Position numbers and translations under genes: made by a program
DNA from: Rhizobium sp. P38BS-XIX
Lineage (GTDB): Bacteria > Pseudomonadota > Alphaproteobacteria > Rhizobiales > Rhizobiaceae
Reading direction: 5' to 3'
NCBI RefSeq assembly: GCF_012641435.1
Contig: NZ_JABAIJ010000013.1
Coordinates: forward strand, 100,444 to 164,443
Length of the DNA: 64,000 nt
The notes under the pieces: model-generated
Database searches by the model: none
Told to the model about the DNA's origin: nothing
What the model saw: only the letters and a program-made list of their open reading frames with translations
Part shown: positions 28,217 to 35,411 of the stretch, piece after piece
Layout of the letters: each line of letters begins with the position of its first letter
Position numbering within the stretch: position 1 is the first letter of the stretch

Positions 28217-28639
28217 CTACCAGTCGATATCCGCGCCAATGGCTTTGAGGGCGGCGAGCGCCACCTGCTCATCCTGTTCGCCTGAACCCGAGCCGACGCC
28301 GATGCCGCCGACGAGCATGCCTGAAAAACGGATCGGCAAACCGCCGCGCAGGCCGGTCATTCCGCCATGCGTGGCAACAGCAAGCGGCAGTCTCGCATGC
28401 TCCGGCAAGCTGATACTTGGGGCGCCGATCGACGCCGCGGTCTGCGCCTTCGCTGCTGCACTTTTGAGGGATTGAAACCGAGCGCCCCGCATGCGGAAGG
28501 AACCGAGCGTAACACCGCTCTGGTCCACCACGACGATACATTGCGGTTGCCCCATCGCGTTGGCCGCTGCGATCGCGGCGGTAAGCAACGCCATCACACC
28601 ATCGTCGCTCAAAATGCTTGATGTCAGAATAAAGCTCAT
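28217..28639 (-). CDS. GlcG/HbpS-family protein
   Basis: The 140-aa product of the DUF336 (GlcG/HbpS) fold shows ALLTAAIAAANAMGQPQCIVVVDQSGVTLGSFRMRGA, KAQTAAS, GGLPIRF and GMLVGGIGVGSGSGEQDEQVALAAL, all standard family landmarks. The family occurs in glycolate and sugar-acid operons and binds heme in some members, but its enzymatic role is unsettled. GGAGAGGGG precedes the ATG. It is divergent from the SMP-30 lactonase gene with the second palindrome between them, so it probably belongs to the gluconate/idonate regulon. Confidence 0.85.
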   Translation of the reverse strand: MSFILTSSILSDDGVMALLTAAIAAANAMGQPQCIVVVDQSGVTLGSFRMRGARFQSLKSAAAKAQTAASIGAPSISLPEHARLPLAVATHGGMTGLRGGLPIRFSGMLVGGIGVGSGSGEQDEQVALAALKAIGADIDW

Positions 28640-28673
28640 GCACCCCTCTCCGACCTTGCGGACTCATTTGGAT

Positions 28674-28689
28674 ATGTTATCGATAACAC
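28674..28689. promoter_or_regulatory. Operator-like palindrome between glcG-like and lactonase genes
   Basis: ATGTTATCGATAACAC contains a perfect 14-bp palindrome (28675-28688). It matches the 27023-27038 site at 14 of 16 positions. It sits between the divergent GlcG-like and lactonase start codons, so one repressor could control both. Confidence 0.7.
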
Positions 28690-28729
28690 GTCGGGCGTGC
28701 GGTGCAACACTACGGGAGGTCTTGTCACA

Positions 28730-29620
28730 ATGTCATTCTTCGAGATCATGGATCCTGCCTTCGGGAAATTTGTCCTCGGCAACGCTCCCGTCAAGCAAAT
28801 CGCAAGCGGTTTCGATTGGGTGGAAGGCCCGGTATGGTTCGGAGACCTGAACTGCCTGCTCTTCTCGGACATTCCCAACAACCGCATCATGCGCTGGATA
28901 CCCGGCGCCGGCACCAGCGTGTTTCGCGAACCGTCCAATTTCTCCAACGGTCATACACGCGATCGGCAGGGCAGGCTCGTTAGTTGTGAGCACGGCGGCA
29001 GGCGCGTAACGCGAACCGAGTTCGATGGATCCATCACCGTCATCGCCGACAGCTATCAAGGCAAGCGCTTGAATTCGCCGAACGACGTCATCGTTGCCTC
29101 TGACGGCGCGATCTGGTTCACCGATCCTCACTATGGCATCGCCACCGATTACGAAGGTCACAAGAGCGAGCAGGAATCGCCTTGTAACGTTTATCGCGTT
29201 GACGCCTCCGGCGTGATGCAGGCAGTTCTGACGGATTTCAACTGCCCGAACGGGCTTGCATTCAGCCCGGATGAAAAGAAACTGTATGTCGCCGATACCG
29301 GGCGAATGCACAGCGACGATCCGCAACATATTCGTGTGTTCGATGTCGGCGAAAACTGGCGCCTCTCCGGCGGCAATGTATTCCATGTGATTTCGCCGGG
29401 CTGCGCCGATGGCATGCGGCTCGATACCGATGGCAACCTTTGGTCGTCGGCGCGAGACGGCGTTCATTGCATCGCACCCGACGGTCATCTGATGGGCAAG
29501 ATTCTCGTGCCGGAGACGGTGTCCAACATATGCTTCGGCGGCCGCGGGAAACATAAGCTCTTTATAACAGCAACAACAAGCGTTTACGCCATTTCTCTCA
29601 ACCGTAGCGGTGCGCTCTGA
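28730..29620 (+). CDS. SMP-30/gluconolactonase family lactonase
   Basis: The 296-aa six-bladed propeller lactonase has typical motifs: FDWVEGPVWFGDLNCLLFSDIPNNRIMRW (metal-binding Glu in the VEGP motif), NSPNDVIVASDGAIWFTDP (Asn-Asp metal ligands), NGLAFSPDEKKLYVADTG and ADGMRLDTDGNLWSS. Such enzymes hydrolyse aldonolactones such as gluconolactone to the free acid, fitting the idonate/gluconate genes upstream. The ATG at 28730 has GGGAGG upstream. No signal peptide, so cytoplasmic. Confidence 0.88.
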   Translation: MSFFEIMDPAFGKFVLGNAPVKQIASGFDWVEGPVWFGDLNCLLFSDIPNNRIMRWIPGAGTSVFREPSNFSNGHTRDRQGRLVSCEHGGRRVTRTEFDGSITVIADSYQGKRLNSPNDVIVASDGAIWFTDPHYGIATDYEGHKSEQESPCNVYRVDASGVMQAVLTDFNCPNGLAFSPDEKKLYVADTGRMHSDDPQHIRVFDVGENWRLSGGNVFHVISPGCADGMRLDTDGNLWSSARDGVHCIAPDGHLMGKILVPETVSNICFGGRGKHKLFITATTSVYAISLNRSGAL

Positions 29621-29628
29621 AATAGAAA

Positions 29629-29649
29629 GGGCCGGCGCAAAACCGGCCT
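29629..29649 (+). terminator. Hairpin after the lactonase gene
   Basis: GGCCGG (29630-29635) pairs with CCGGCC (29643-29648) around a 7-nt CGCAAAA loop, 9 bases after the lactonase stop. There is no T-tract on the plus strand, so termination is only suggested. Confidence 0.4.
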
Positions 29650-29687
29650 CGTGTCGCTGGAGAGCTACGTTGAGGGGCCTGCCTGCA

Positions 29688-29894
29688 CTATCCGCGCAGA
29701 TCGACCTGACGGAACGTGCGCCCCGACACATTTGCCATTGGCGCCAATCGCGACGCCAAGGTGCGCTGCTGCTTTTGCGCCGCGTCTTTGAGAAGATTTG
29801 CCATACCGGCAATAGAAATACGATCCGCCTTCATGATCTGCCGGATCAGCGGATCTTTGAGAACTTCGGCGATCGTCAGGTCCCTGTGGGTCAT
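29688..29894 (-). CDS. 68-aa conserved-looking small protein
   Basis: The 68-aa product (MTHRDLTIAEVLKDPLIRQIM at the start) is basic and predicted mostly helical. An AGGAG ribosome-binding site stands 7 bases before the ATG. The N-terminal 'DLTIAEVLKDPLIRQ' pattern is one I associate with small rhizobial proteins of unknown function, but I cannot name a family. It is convergent with the lactonase gene. Codon use is like the flanking genes. Confidence 0.6.
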   Translation of the reverse strand: MTHRDLTIAEVLKDPLIRQIMKADRISIAGMANLLKDAAQKQQRTLASRLAPMANVSGRTFRQVDLRG

Positions 29895-30230
29895 CTTTAT
29901 CTCCTGTTCGCTGAGAGAGAAGATAACCGGCTTAATTTGCAGCGCGATGTCAAAAGGCGGACAAAAACAAGGCAGTTCGTTCGATTTTGTTACAGAATAA
30001 TTGCAAAACGTCGATCGGACATATTCCCAAATTACAATACGACCCTAGTTGTCGATTGACGAAAGGTTGATCCACTGGGCGATCGACCTGAAAGGGAGGC
30101 CCGGTTGCTCCGCGAGGGCGCAACATATTGCAATATTTCTGTCCTTAATTTTGCAACTTTTGCGTTTAACATCGCGCGACACCTGACCTTTGAAAGTTCA
30201 TTACTTTCGCTATCAACGATTGGCCGCGTC
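29895..30230. promoter_or_regulatory. Intergenic region with a 12-bp palindrome before the ArsR gene
   Basis: This AT-rich region divides the 68-aa gene (minus) from the ArsR gene (plus). It contains the perfect palindrome ATATTGCAATAT (30125-30136), about 95 bases before the ArsR start, a candidate autoregulatory site. No other gene is seen. Confidence 0.4.
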
Positions 30231-30581
30231 ATGTACTCAGATCAGACAACAGAAGACGAGCGTCTCAACTATCACGCGGACCTTCTAAGCCAGCTGTCCA
30301 ATCCCAAGCGTCTGGAAGTTTGCATCCATCTGACCGGGCACGAGGAAGACGTCAACAGTCTGGCGAAGAAGCTTGGCATCTCGCAGTCTGCGCTGAGCCA
30401 GCATCTGACACGGCTTTATCATTCCGGCATCGTCAAAGTCCGCCGCCAGGCGCAGTTCAGATATTATACCTGCGACCATCCCGGGGTGCAGCAGATCCTC
30501 AAGACGTTGGCCGAGCTCTTCGACGCGGATGCACCCAAGCGCGCGTCCGACGATGCCGAGGACAAAGACAGCAAGTCCTGA
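30231..30581 (+). CDS. ArsR/SmtB-family winged-helix regulator
   Basis: The 116-aa product has the ArsR winged helix (about 15-90): LLSQLSNPKRLEVCIHL, VNSLAKKLGISQSALSQHLTRLYHSGIVKVRRQAQFRYY. The metal-binding ELCVCDL motif of arsenic/zinc sensors is absent (VCIHLTGHEEDV in its place), so a metal ligand role is doubtful. The tail is acidic and charged. The ATG at 30231 was chosen because the domain starts right after it; the in-frame extension to 30105 covers the AT-rich promoter and palindrome. Its target is unknown. Confidence 0.82.
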   Translation: MYSDQTTEDERLNYHADLLSQLSNPKRLEVCIHLTGHEEDVNSLAKKLGISQSALSQHLTRLYHSGIVKVRRQAQFRYYTCDHPGVQQILKTLAELFDADAPKRASDDAEDKDSKS

Positions 30582-30635
30582 CGAGCGAATTGAAGCCGAT
30601 GACGTTTTTTATATTTTGACCGTATCGCGCTTCGA

Positions 30636-31364
30636 TCAGACGCTCCGTCTGTTCCCCCAGATCAACACATGGAGCTGCGGCAGCACGCGCGCATCGAACC
30701 ACTGATCAGCGCTGACCTTATCCACGAGCCAGCGCATCCGGTCCATCACGCCGTCTATATCGACCAAGGCGTCATCGGCGTCGGGCGGGGGCGGCGTATG
30801 GTTGCCGGGCTGCAGATAGATCGGCAAATGCGGATAGCGGGCGCCGGCGGCGCGTGCATAGGCATAATCGCGGTCATCGAATATGACGATCTTCAATGCA
30901 ATGATTGGTCCATTCGCCGCCGCACGCAGACAATCATTGAGCACTTGCCAATCCGTTCTCATGCCGCTCGACGGCGGCTTGGGACTGAGCACCAGCGTAT
31001 CGAGATCGGCGAACCAATCCTTTGCGATGCTCCCTTGCGTTTCCAAGGCAAACCGATAGCCTTCCTGATGACCGCGGGCGATCAGCGAGGCGAACGGCTG
31101 GATGGCCGGATTGCCGCCCGAAAGCGATATGGTCAACGCCTTGCCGCCGGAAAGACGTGTGACATCGCGCCATATCTCGTCCACCGACATCGGCTGCCAT
31201 TGATCACGGTAATCGGCGTCAACGGCATGCAGCGTATCGCACCAGGAGCAGCGATAATCGCAACCGCCGGTGCGCACGAAAACCGTGGGAAGGCCGATCA
31301 GTATCCCCTCGCCCTGTATTGTTGGGCCGAATATCTCGCTCACCCGAATGCGCGCTTCGCTCAT
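30636..31364 (-). CDS. queE: QueE, 7-carboxy-7-deazaguanine synthase
   Basis: The 242-aa radical-SAM enzyme makes 7-carboxy-7-deazaguanine from carboxy-tetrahydropterin. Motifs are IFGPTIQGEG, the CX3CX2C iron-sulfur cluster site in CDYRCSWC (about 35-42) and the SAM-binding SLSGGNPA. It is the last gene of a queC-queD-queE operon and overlaps queD by 4 bp. Part of queuosine (tRNA wobble base) biosynthesis. Confidence 0.95.
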   Translation of the reverse strand: MSEARIRVSEIFGPTIQGEGILIGLPTVFVRTGGCDYRCSWCDTLHAVDADYRDQWQPMSVDEIWRDVTRLSGGKALTISLSGGNPAIQPFASLIARGHQEGYRFALETQGSIAKDWFADLDTLVLSPKPPSSGMRTDWQVLNDCLRAAANGPIIALKIVIFDDRDYAYARAAGARYPHLPIYLQPGNHTPPPPDADDALVDIDGVMDRMRWLVDKVSADQWFDARVLPQLHVLIWGNRRSV

Positions 31365-31720
31365 GGCCGATATTCCGCCCAGGTCTTCGGCGTCTCGCTA
31401 ACCCGAACCGCAGAGGTTTCTGGCAGCAGGGTCTTGCACCAGTCGTAAAAATGCTTGGCGAGACATTCCGACGTCACCCGATCATGGCCCAGAACATCGT
31501 TGAGATGGCGATGATCAAATTCGCTGTCTATATATTGCTTTAGCGGCGCAAGCTCATGATAATCGCGAACGAAACCATTGGCATCGAGTTCGAATGCCGC
31601 AAGCTCGACCACGACAATATAGTTATGCCCATGCAGCCGCGCGCATTGATGATCCAAGGGGAGATGCGGGAGCTGATGCGAGGCGGAGAAGTGAAATTCC
31701 TTGGTGATGCGAAACATCAC
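31361..31720 (-). CDS. queD: QueD, 6-carboxytetrahydropterin synthase
   Basis: The 119-aa PTPS-family enzyme converts dihydroneopterin triphosphate to 6-carboxytetrahydropterin. It has zinc ligands in FHFSASHQLP and CARLHGHNY, and the catalytic Asp-His pair region FDHRHLND. It overlaps queC by 4 bp upstream and queE by 4 bp downstream, so the three genes are translationally coupled. Length is normal. Confidence 0.95.
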   Translation of the reverse strand: MMFRITKEFHFSASHQLPHLPLDHQCARLHGHNYIVVVELAAFELDANGFVRDYHELAPLKQYIDSEFDHRHLNDVLGHDRVTSECLAKHFYDWCKTLLPETSAVRVSETPKTWAEYRP

Positions 31721-32427
31721 TTCACCTCTTCGGCTGAAAAGCCGGCGGTTGTCGACACCCAGAAATCCCGGTCTTCATAATCGGTCGGGTCTTCAACGCC
31801 GGCGAGGTGAAACGCTTCACGGCGTTCGACGCAGGTTCCGCAACGGCCACAATGCCGTTCACCGCCCTTATAACAGGACCAGGTTTCAGCAAACGGGGTT
31901 TCATGCCTGGCGCCATCCGTCACGATGTCCGCCTTCGAGATTGTCACATAGGGCGCATAGAGCCTGACATCGGCGTAGCCGTCGAGTGCGTGGTTCTGCA
32001 TTTGCTGAAACGCATCGATAAAGCCAGGGCGACAATCCGGATAGATGAAATGATCGCCGCCATGGACCGCAACGGCCACAGCATCCGCCTTTTGTGCCGC
32101 GGCCAGACCGAAGGCGATCGACAGCATGATCGCGTTGCGGTTTGGCACGACGGTCACCTTCATCGTGTCTTCGGCATAATGCCCGTCGGGCACCTCGACC
32201 TCATCCGTAAGGGCCGAGCCCGTCAAATGCTTGCCAATAGCCGTGATGTCGATGATCTGGTGAGGTACGCCGAGACGCCTTGCACAGGCTGCCGCGAATT
32301 CCACTTCCTTACGGTGCCTCTGGCCATAGGCGAAGGAGACGAGGCCGATCAGTTGATGTTCCGCCGCGACCTTGTGGGCGAGCGAAACGGAGTCCAGTCC
32401 GCCGGAGCAGACAACGATAGTCTTCAT
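31717..32427 (-). CDS. queC: QueC, 7-cyano-7-deazaguanine (preQ0) synthase
   Basis: The 236-aa ATP-dependent enzyme converts 7-carboxy-7-deazaguanine to preQ0. It has the PP-loop VCSGGLDSVSLA at the N-terminus, the SIAFGLAAAQKADAVAVAVHGGDH core, and the C-terminal zinc cluster C-x8-CGRCGTC (WSCYKGGERHCGRCGTCVERREAF). It is the first gene of the que operon. Its ribosome-binding site AAGGGA lies inside a preQ1-I aptamer, so translation should drop when preQ1 is abundant. Confidence 0.96.
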   Translation of the reverse strand: MKTIVVCSGGLDSVSLAHKVAAEHQLIGLVSFAYGQRHRKEVEFAAACARRLGVPHQIIDITAIGKHLTGSALTDEVEVPDGHYAEDTMKVTVVPNRNAIMLSIAFGLAAAQKADAVAVAVHGGDHFIYPDCRPGFIDAFQQMQNHALDGYADVRLYAPYVTISKADIVTDGARHETPFAETWSCYKGGERHCGRCGTCVERREAFHLAGVEDPTDYEDRDFWVSTTAGFSAEEVK

Positions 32428-32436
32428 AATTTGGGA

Positions 32437-32469
32437 TCCCTTGTTTTGACCGGGTGGGCTGCGACCGGA
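32437..32469 (-). promoter_or_regulatory. preQ1-I riboswitch controlling queC
   Basis: On the minus strand, upstream of queC, the parts of a class-I preQ1 aptamer appear in order: P1 CCGG (32468-32465), loop TCGCAG, P2 strand CCC (32458-32456), P1 closing strand CCGG (32453-32450), then the A-rich tail TCAAAACAA and P2 closing strand GGG (32440-32438). Loop TCGCAG and tail AAAACAAGGG match the well-studied thermophile (Thermoanaerobacter) aptamer closely. The GGG is also the core of the queC ribosome-binding site, 10 bases before the ATG, so ligand-stabilised pseudoknot folding would hide it. Confidence 0.85.
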
Positions 32470-32545
32470 TTTCGTGGCTTATGAAGGCCACGGCCGCTCA
32501 GTAGCAGCAGCCGTCCGAAGACACAAGGCATCCCTGTTTATGGAC

Positions 32546-32573
32546 TTTGCGCCGGCATTGCTGCCGGCGCAAA
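32546..32573. terminator. Strong hairpin between aldo/keto reductase and queC
   Basis: TTTGCGCCGGC (32546-32556) pairs perfectly with GCCGGCGCAAA (32563-32573) around a 6-nt loop. It begins 22 bases beyond the aldo/keto reductase stop on the minus strand and lies upstream of the queC leader. It is the likely terminator isolating the que operon; the T-run is short. Confidence 0.65.
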
Positions 32574-32595
32574 ATTCAATAGAGGGGACAGAAGC

Positions 32596-33699
32596 TCAGA
32601 CCCCGGCGAATTCGCCCGAAATGCGCAGATCCGGATGGTATGCAGCCGGTTTGTCGGCAACGGTCTTGCCACCGGTCAAGGCACCCTGGATCTCGGATCC
32701 GAAGAAAGAATAGGGAAAACTTGATGGAAGAGTGCTGACATCCTCAAGCCGCTGGCGCAGCTCCGACGGGATGACGAAATCAAGTGCGCCCAGGTTATCC
32801 TTCAGTTGTTCAAGCCTGGTTGCCCCGATGATGACCGAGGCCAATCCCGGCTGCGTCATTGCCCAATTGATCGCCACTTGCGCCATGCTTCGACCGAGGT
32901 CAGCCGCAACCTTCTCAAGTTCGGCAACGATTGCCCAGTTGCGATCATTGAACTTCTGAAATCCCGGATTTGTCGTGCCGCGCACCATCTCCAGGCGACC
33001 ATCCCCCTGATGTTCGACGCTTGGACGATACTTGCCACTGAGAAGGCCGCTTGCCAAAGGGCTCCAGGCCATGATCCCTGCGCCATACCGGGTGCCGAAG
33101 GGTACGAATTCGTTCTCTATACTGCGCTCCGCCAGCGAATATTCGAGCTGCAGGGCCGATACCGGCTCATAGCCTCGATGTTCGGCAATGGATTGGGCAC
33201 GGCTCGCATACCAGGCGGGAACGTCGGACAGGCCGACATGCAGGACCTTCCCTGCCCGCACCAGATCATCAAATGTCCGCATCACTTCCTCCGGCGGCGT
33301 CAACCGGTCCCAGCAATGCATCAGGTAGAGATCGATATGATCGGTGTGCAGGCGCTTCAGCGATGCGTCGACGGCCCGCAGGATGTTCTTGCGGCCATTG
33401 CCGGCTGCGTTTGGAGAGCGCGCCGTAAGATTCATCGAGAACTTCGTCGAAATCACCGCATCGTCGCGCAATCCGCGTTCCGCGATGAATTCTCCGAGCC
33501 AAGTCTCGGATGTGCCGCCGGTATAGGCATCGGCCGTATCGAAGAAATTGCCGCCGGCATCGACATAGGCATTGAAGATGGCGCGTGCGGCGTCTTTATC
33601 GGCACCCCAACCCCATTCGGTCCCAAACGTCATGGTGCCGAGCGCAAGCCGGGTAACCTTCAGCCCACTATTGCCAAGGGTGTAAAATTCCATGCTCAT
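32596..33699 (-). CDS. Aldo/keto reductase
   Basis: The 367-aa AKR-superfamily oxidoreductase has the catalytic tetrad visible: Asp and Tyr in NFFDTADAYTGGTSE, Lys in VISTKF and His in DLYLMHCWD. NADP-binding ends in GATRLEQLKDNLGALD. The ATG at 33699 follows GGAG by six bases; further upstream codons lack a site. It is divergent from a LysR regulator that probably controls it. The substrate cannot be read from sequence. Confidence 0.9.
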   Translation of the reverse strand: MSMEFYTLGNSGLKVTRLALGTMTFGTEWGWGADKDAARAIFNAYVDAGGNFFDTADAYTGGTSETWLGEFIAERGLRDDAVISTKFSMNLTARSPNAAGNGRKNILRAVDASLKRLHTDHIDLYLMHCWDRLTPPEEVMRTFDDLVRAGKVLHVGLSDVPAWYASRAQSIAEHRGYEPVSALQLEYSLAERSIENEFVPFGTRYGAGIMAWSPLASGLLSGKYRPSVEHQGDGRLEMVRGTTNPGFQKFNDRNWAIVAELEKVAADLGRSMAQVAINWAMTQPGLASVIIGATRLEQLKDNLGALDFVIPSELRQRLEDVSTLPSSFPYSFFGSEIQGALTGGKTVADKPAAYHPDLRISGEFAGV

Positions 33700-33792
33700 G
33701 AGGTGCTCCACTTGAAACGACGGGCTCCTTGAGGAGCCGTTCAACCTGATGGGCACACATTCATTCTTTTCGGGCCGCGTGATAAGGCTGTT

Positions 33793-33818
33793 TAATATAC
33801 ATGCATTATGCGATATTA
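33793..33818. promoter_or_regulatory. Inverted repeat before the LysR gene, possible LysR operator
   Basis: TAATAT (33793-33798) and ATATTA (33813-33818) form an inverted repeat with a 14-bp spacer in the divergent aldo/keto reductase-LysR gap. It ends 7 bases before the preferred LysR start codon. AT-rich dyads of this spacing are typical of LysR-type autoregulatory sites. Confidence 0.35.
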
Positions 33819-33825
33819 TTCAGGA

Positions 33826-34737
33826 ATGGATCGTGATCTGCTCGCACATCTGCCTGTCGTCGTCGCAGTTGGCCGCCGCGGTGGTTTCGCAGCTGCCGCC
33901 CATGAGCTGGGCATGAGTGCATCGGCTGTCAGCCACTCGGTCCGCCTGGTTGAGGAGCGGCTCGGCCAACCGCTTTTTGCCCGCACGACGCGCAGCGTCG
34001 CGTTGACGGAGGCAGGTAAAAACCTGATTGCAACCGCAGCGCCTGCCCTGCAGGATATTCACGAACGAATGGAGCGAATACGCGCCGTCAAAGGCCGAGC
34101 GAGCGGTCTGTTGCGGCTGAATGCACCCCGGGTCTGTCTGCCGCTCGGCGTGACACGCGTCATCACGAGCATGAGCGATCGCTACCCGGAAGTGGAAGTC
34201 GAAATCTTTTCCGATGAGCGATTGACGGACATTGTGTCGGAAGGTTTCGATGCCGGCATACGGGTTGGCGAGATGATTGCGCAGGACATGGTCACCGTGC
34301 GCCTCACCAAGCCCTTCCGTTCAATCGTTGTTGCCTCACCCGATTATATCGGCCGCTTTGGCCGACCGAAAACACTTGGTGATCTCTCGAACCATAATTG
34401 TATCGGTTACCGCCTGATGCGTTCCGGTGGCCTCTATCAATGGGAATTCATCGAGGACGGTCGAGACGTCGCGGTCACGGTGCGCGGACAGGCAATCGTC
34501 ACCGAATCTCATTCGGCGATCGAGCTGGCCATCGCTGGAGTTGGCTTGGCCTATGTGTTCGAACCACTGGTACAGCCGGATATCGCGGCAGGCAGATTGA
34601 TAGAGCTGCTGCCACAGCACGCCGTGACCGAGGACGGTCTCTTCGTCTATTTTCCTCGCCGCGCCGAGCTTGCCCCCAAACTCAGAGCCTTCATCGACAC
34701 GATCAGGCAGATCAACCGCGAATCGGCGACCTCATGA
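33826..34737 (+). CDS. LysR-family transcriptional regulator
   Basis: The 303-aa product has an N-terminal winged helix (MDRDLLAHLPVVVAVGRRGGFAAAAHELGMSASAVSHSVRLVEERLGQPLFARTTRSVALTEAG, described here only by its ends: about residues 1-65) and a periplasmic-binding-like effector domain (about 90-295). It belongs to the large subgroup that often sits divergent to an aldo/keto reductase. The start is uncertain: ATG 33826 fits the family N-terminus; ATG 33808 adds six residues and would overlap the inverted repeat. Confidence 0.9.
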   Translation: MDRDLLAHLPVVVAVGRRGGFAAAAHELGMSASAVSHSVRLVEERLGQPLFARTTRSVALTEAGKNLIATAAPALQDIHERMERIRAVKGRASGLLRLNAPRVCLPLGVTRVITSMSDRYPEVEVEIFSDERLTDIVSEGFDAGIRVGEMIAQDMVTVRLTKPFRSIVVASPDYIGRFGRPKTLGDLSNHNCIGYRLMRSGGLYQWEFIEDGRDVAVTVRGQAIVTESHSAIELAIAGVGLAYVFEPLVQPDIAAGRLIELLPQHAVTEDGLFVYFPRRAELAPKLRAFIDTIRQINRESATS

Positions 34738-34989
34738 AGCCCGACTGCGCTAGCGCACGCCGCTGCAGCCTCGGTCCAATGTTCACATAACGCAAGCATT
34801 GTCCCTAACGCGCATGAAATACGCATAAGTAACAACGGTGCGCTTCGATTGACATTGCGGTTTTTCGTCGGTCTCGGCAGTCCTATAGGCGAACTATGCC
34901 GGGATGACGTCAACAACTTGCCGCAGCTTCCCGCCCATCAACGTCGTGACGTCTGGTGGGCGGTTTTCAAGCATCTGAAAGGGGAATCA

Positions 34990-35409
34990 GTGCAGGATAC
35001 ATCGAAGAAGAAGCCACCAAGCCCGATCGATGTTGAAGTTGGAAGGCGCATACGCCTGCAAAGGCGGATACTGGGGATGAGCCAGTCGGCGCTCGCGGAA
35101 GGCCTCAATGTGACCTTTCAGCAAGTTCAGAAATACGAAAAGGGAACCAATCGCGTCGGAGCCAGCAGGCTCCAGCGGGTTGCGGATTGTCTGGGTGTTC
35201 CGGTTTCCTACTTTTTCGACACAGCAGAGACAGAAGGACTTGCTCTGTCCGACGAGACGATCGTCGCGAAGAACGATCTTGTTCACTTCCTTGCTTCCGA
35301 AGAGGGTGCTGAACTCAATCGTTCCTTTGCGAAAATCAAGGATGCGCGAACCCGGCAGAAGATCCTGGAGCTGGTGAAGTCTCTCACGTTCACATCAAAG
35401 TCTGATTGA
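34990..35409 (+). CDS. Cro/CI-type (XRE) regulator, PraR/PhrR-like
   Basis: The 139-aa product has a lambda-repressor-like helix-turn-helix at about 17-75: VEVGRRIRLQRRILGMSQSALAEGLNVTFQQVQKYEKGTNRVGASRLQ is the span. It has a C-terminal helical tail. Proteins with this exact layout in rhizobia include PhrR/PraR-type regulators. The GTG at 34990 has AAAGGGGA five bases upstream; the in-frame extension to 34849 is not supported. The 252-bp region before it shows a TTGACA at 34849 but no convincing -10. It is convergent with the TadG-like gene, 2 bp apart. Confidence 0.85.
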   Translation: MQDTSKKKPPSPIDVEVGRRIRLQRRILGMSQSALAEGLNVTFQQVQKYEKGTNRVGASRLQRVADCLGVPVSYFFDTAETEGLALSDETIVAKNDLVHFLASEEGAELNRSFAKIKDARTRQKILELVKSLTFTSKSD

Positions 35410-35411
35410 GA

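Noticed and set aside
30636..32427. Plus-strand frames of 259 and 225 codons over the que genes
   Set aside because: They are shadows of queE and queC, which have complete motifs and overlapping starts.
32546..32573. Large hairpin as part of the preQ1 riboswitch
   Set aside because: It lies about 77 bases upstream of the aptamer, directly after the aldo/keto reductase stop, so a terminator is more likely.
34849..34989. 47-codon N-terminal extension of the Cro/CI regulator
   Set aside because: It is not conserved-looking and lacks a start signal; GTG at 34990 has a proper ribosome-binding site and fits the family N-terminus.
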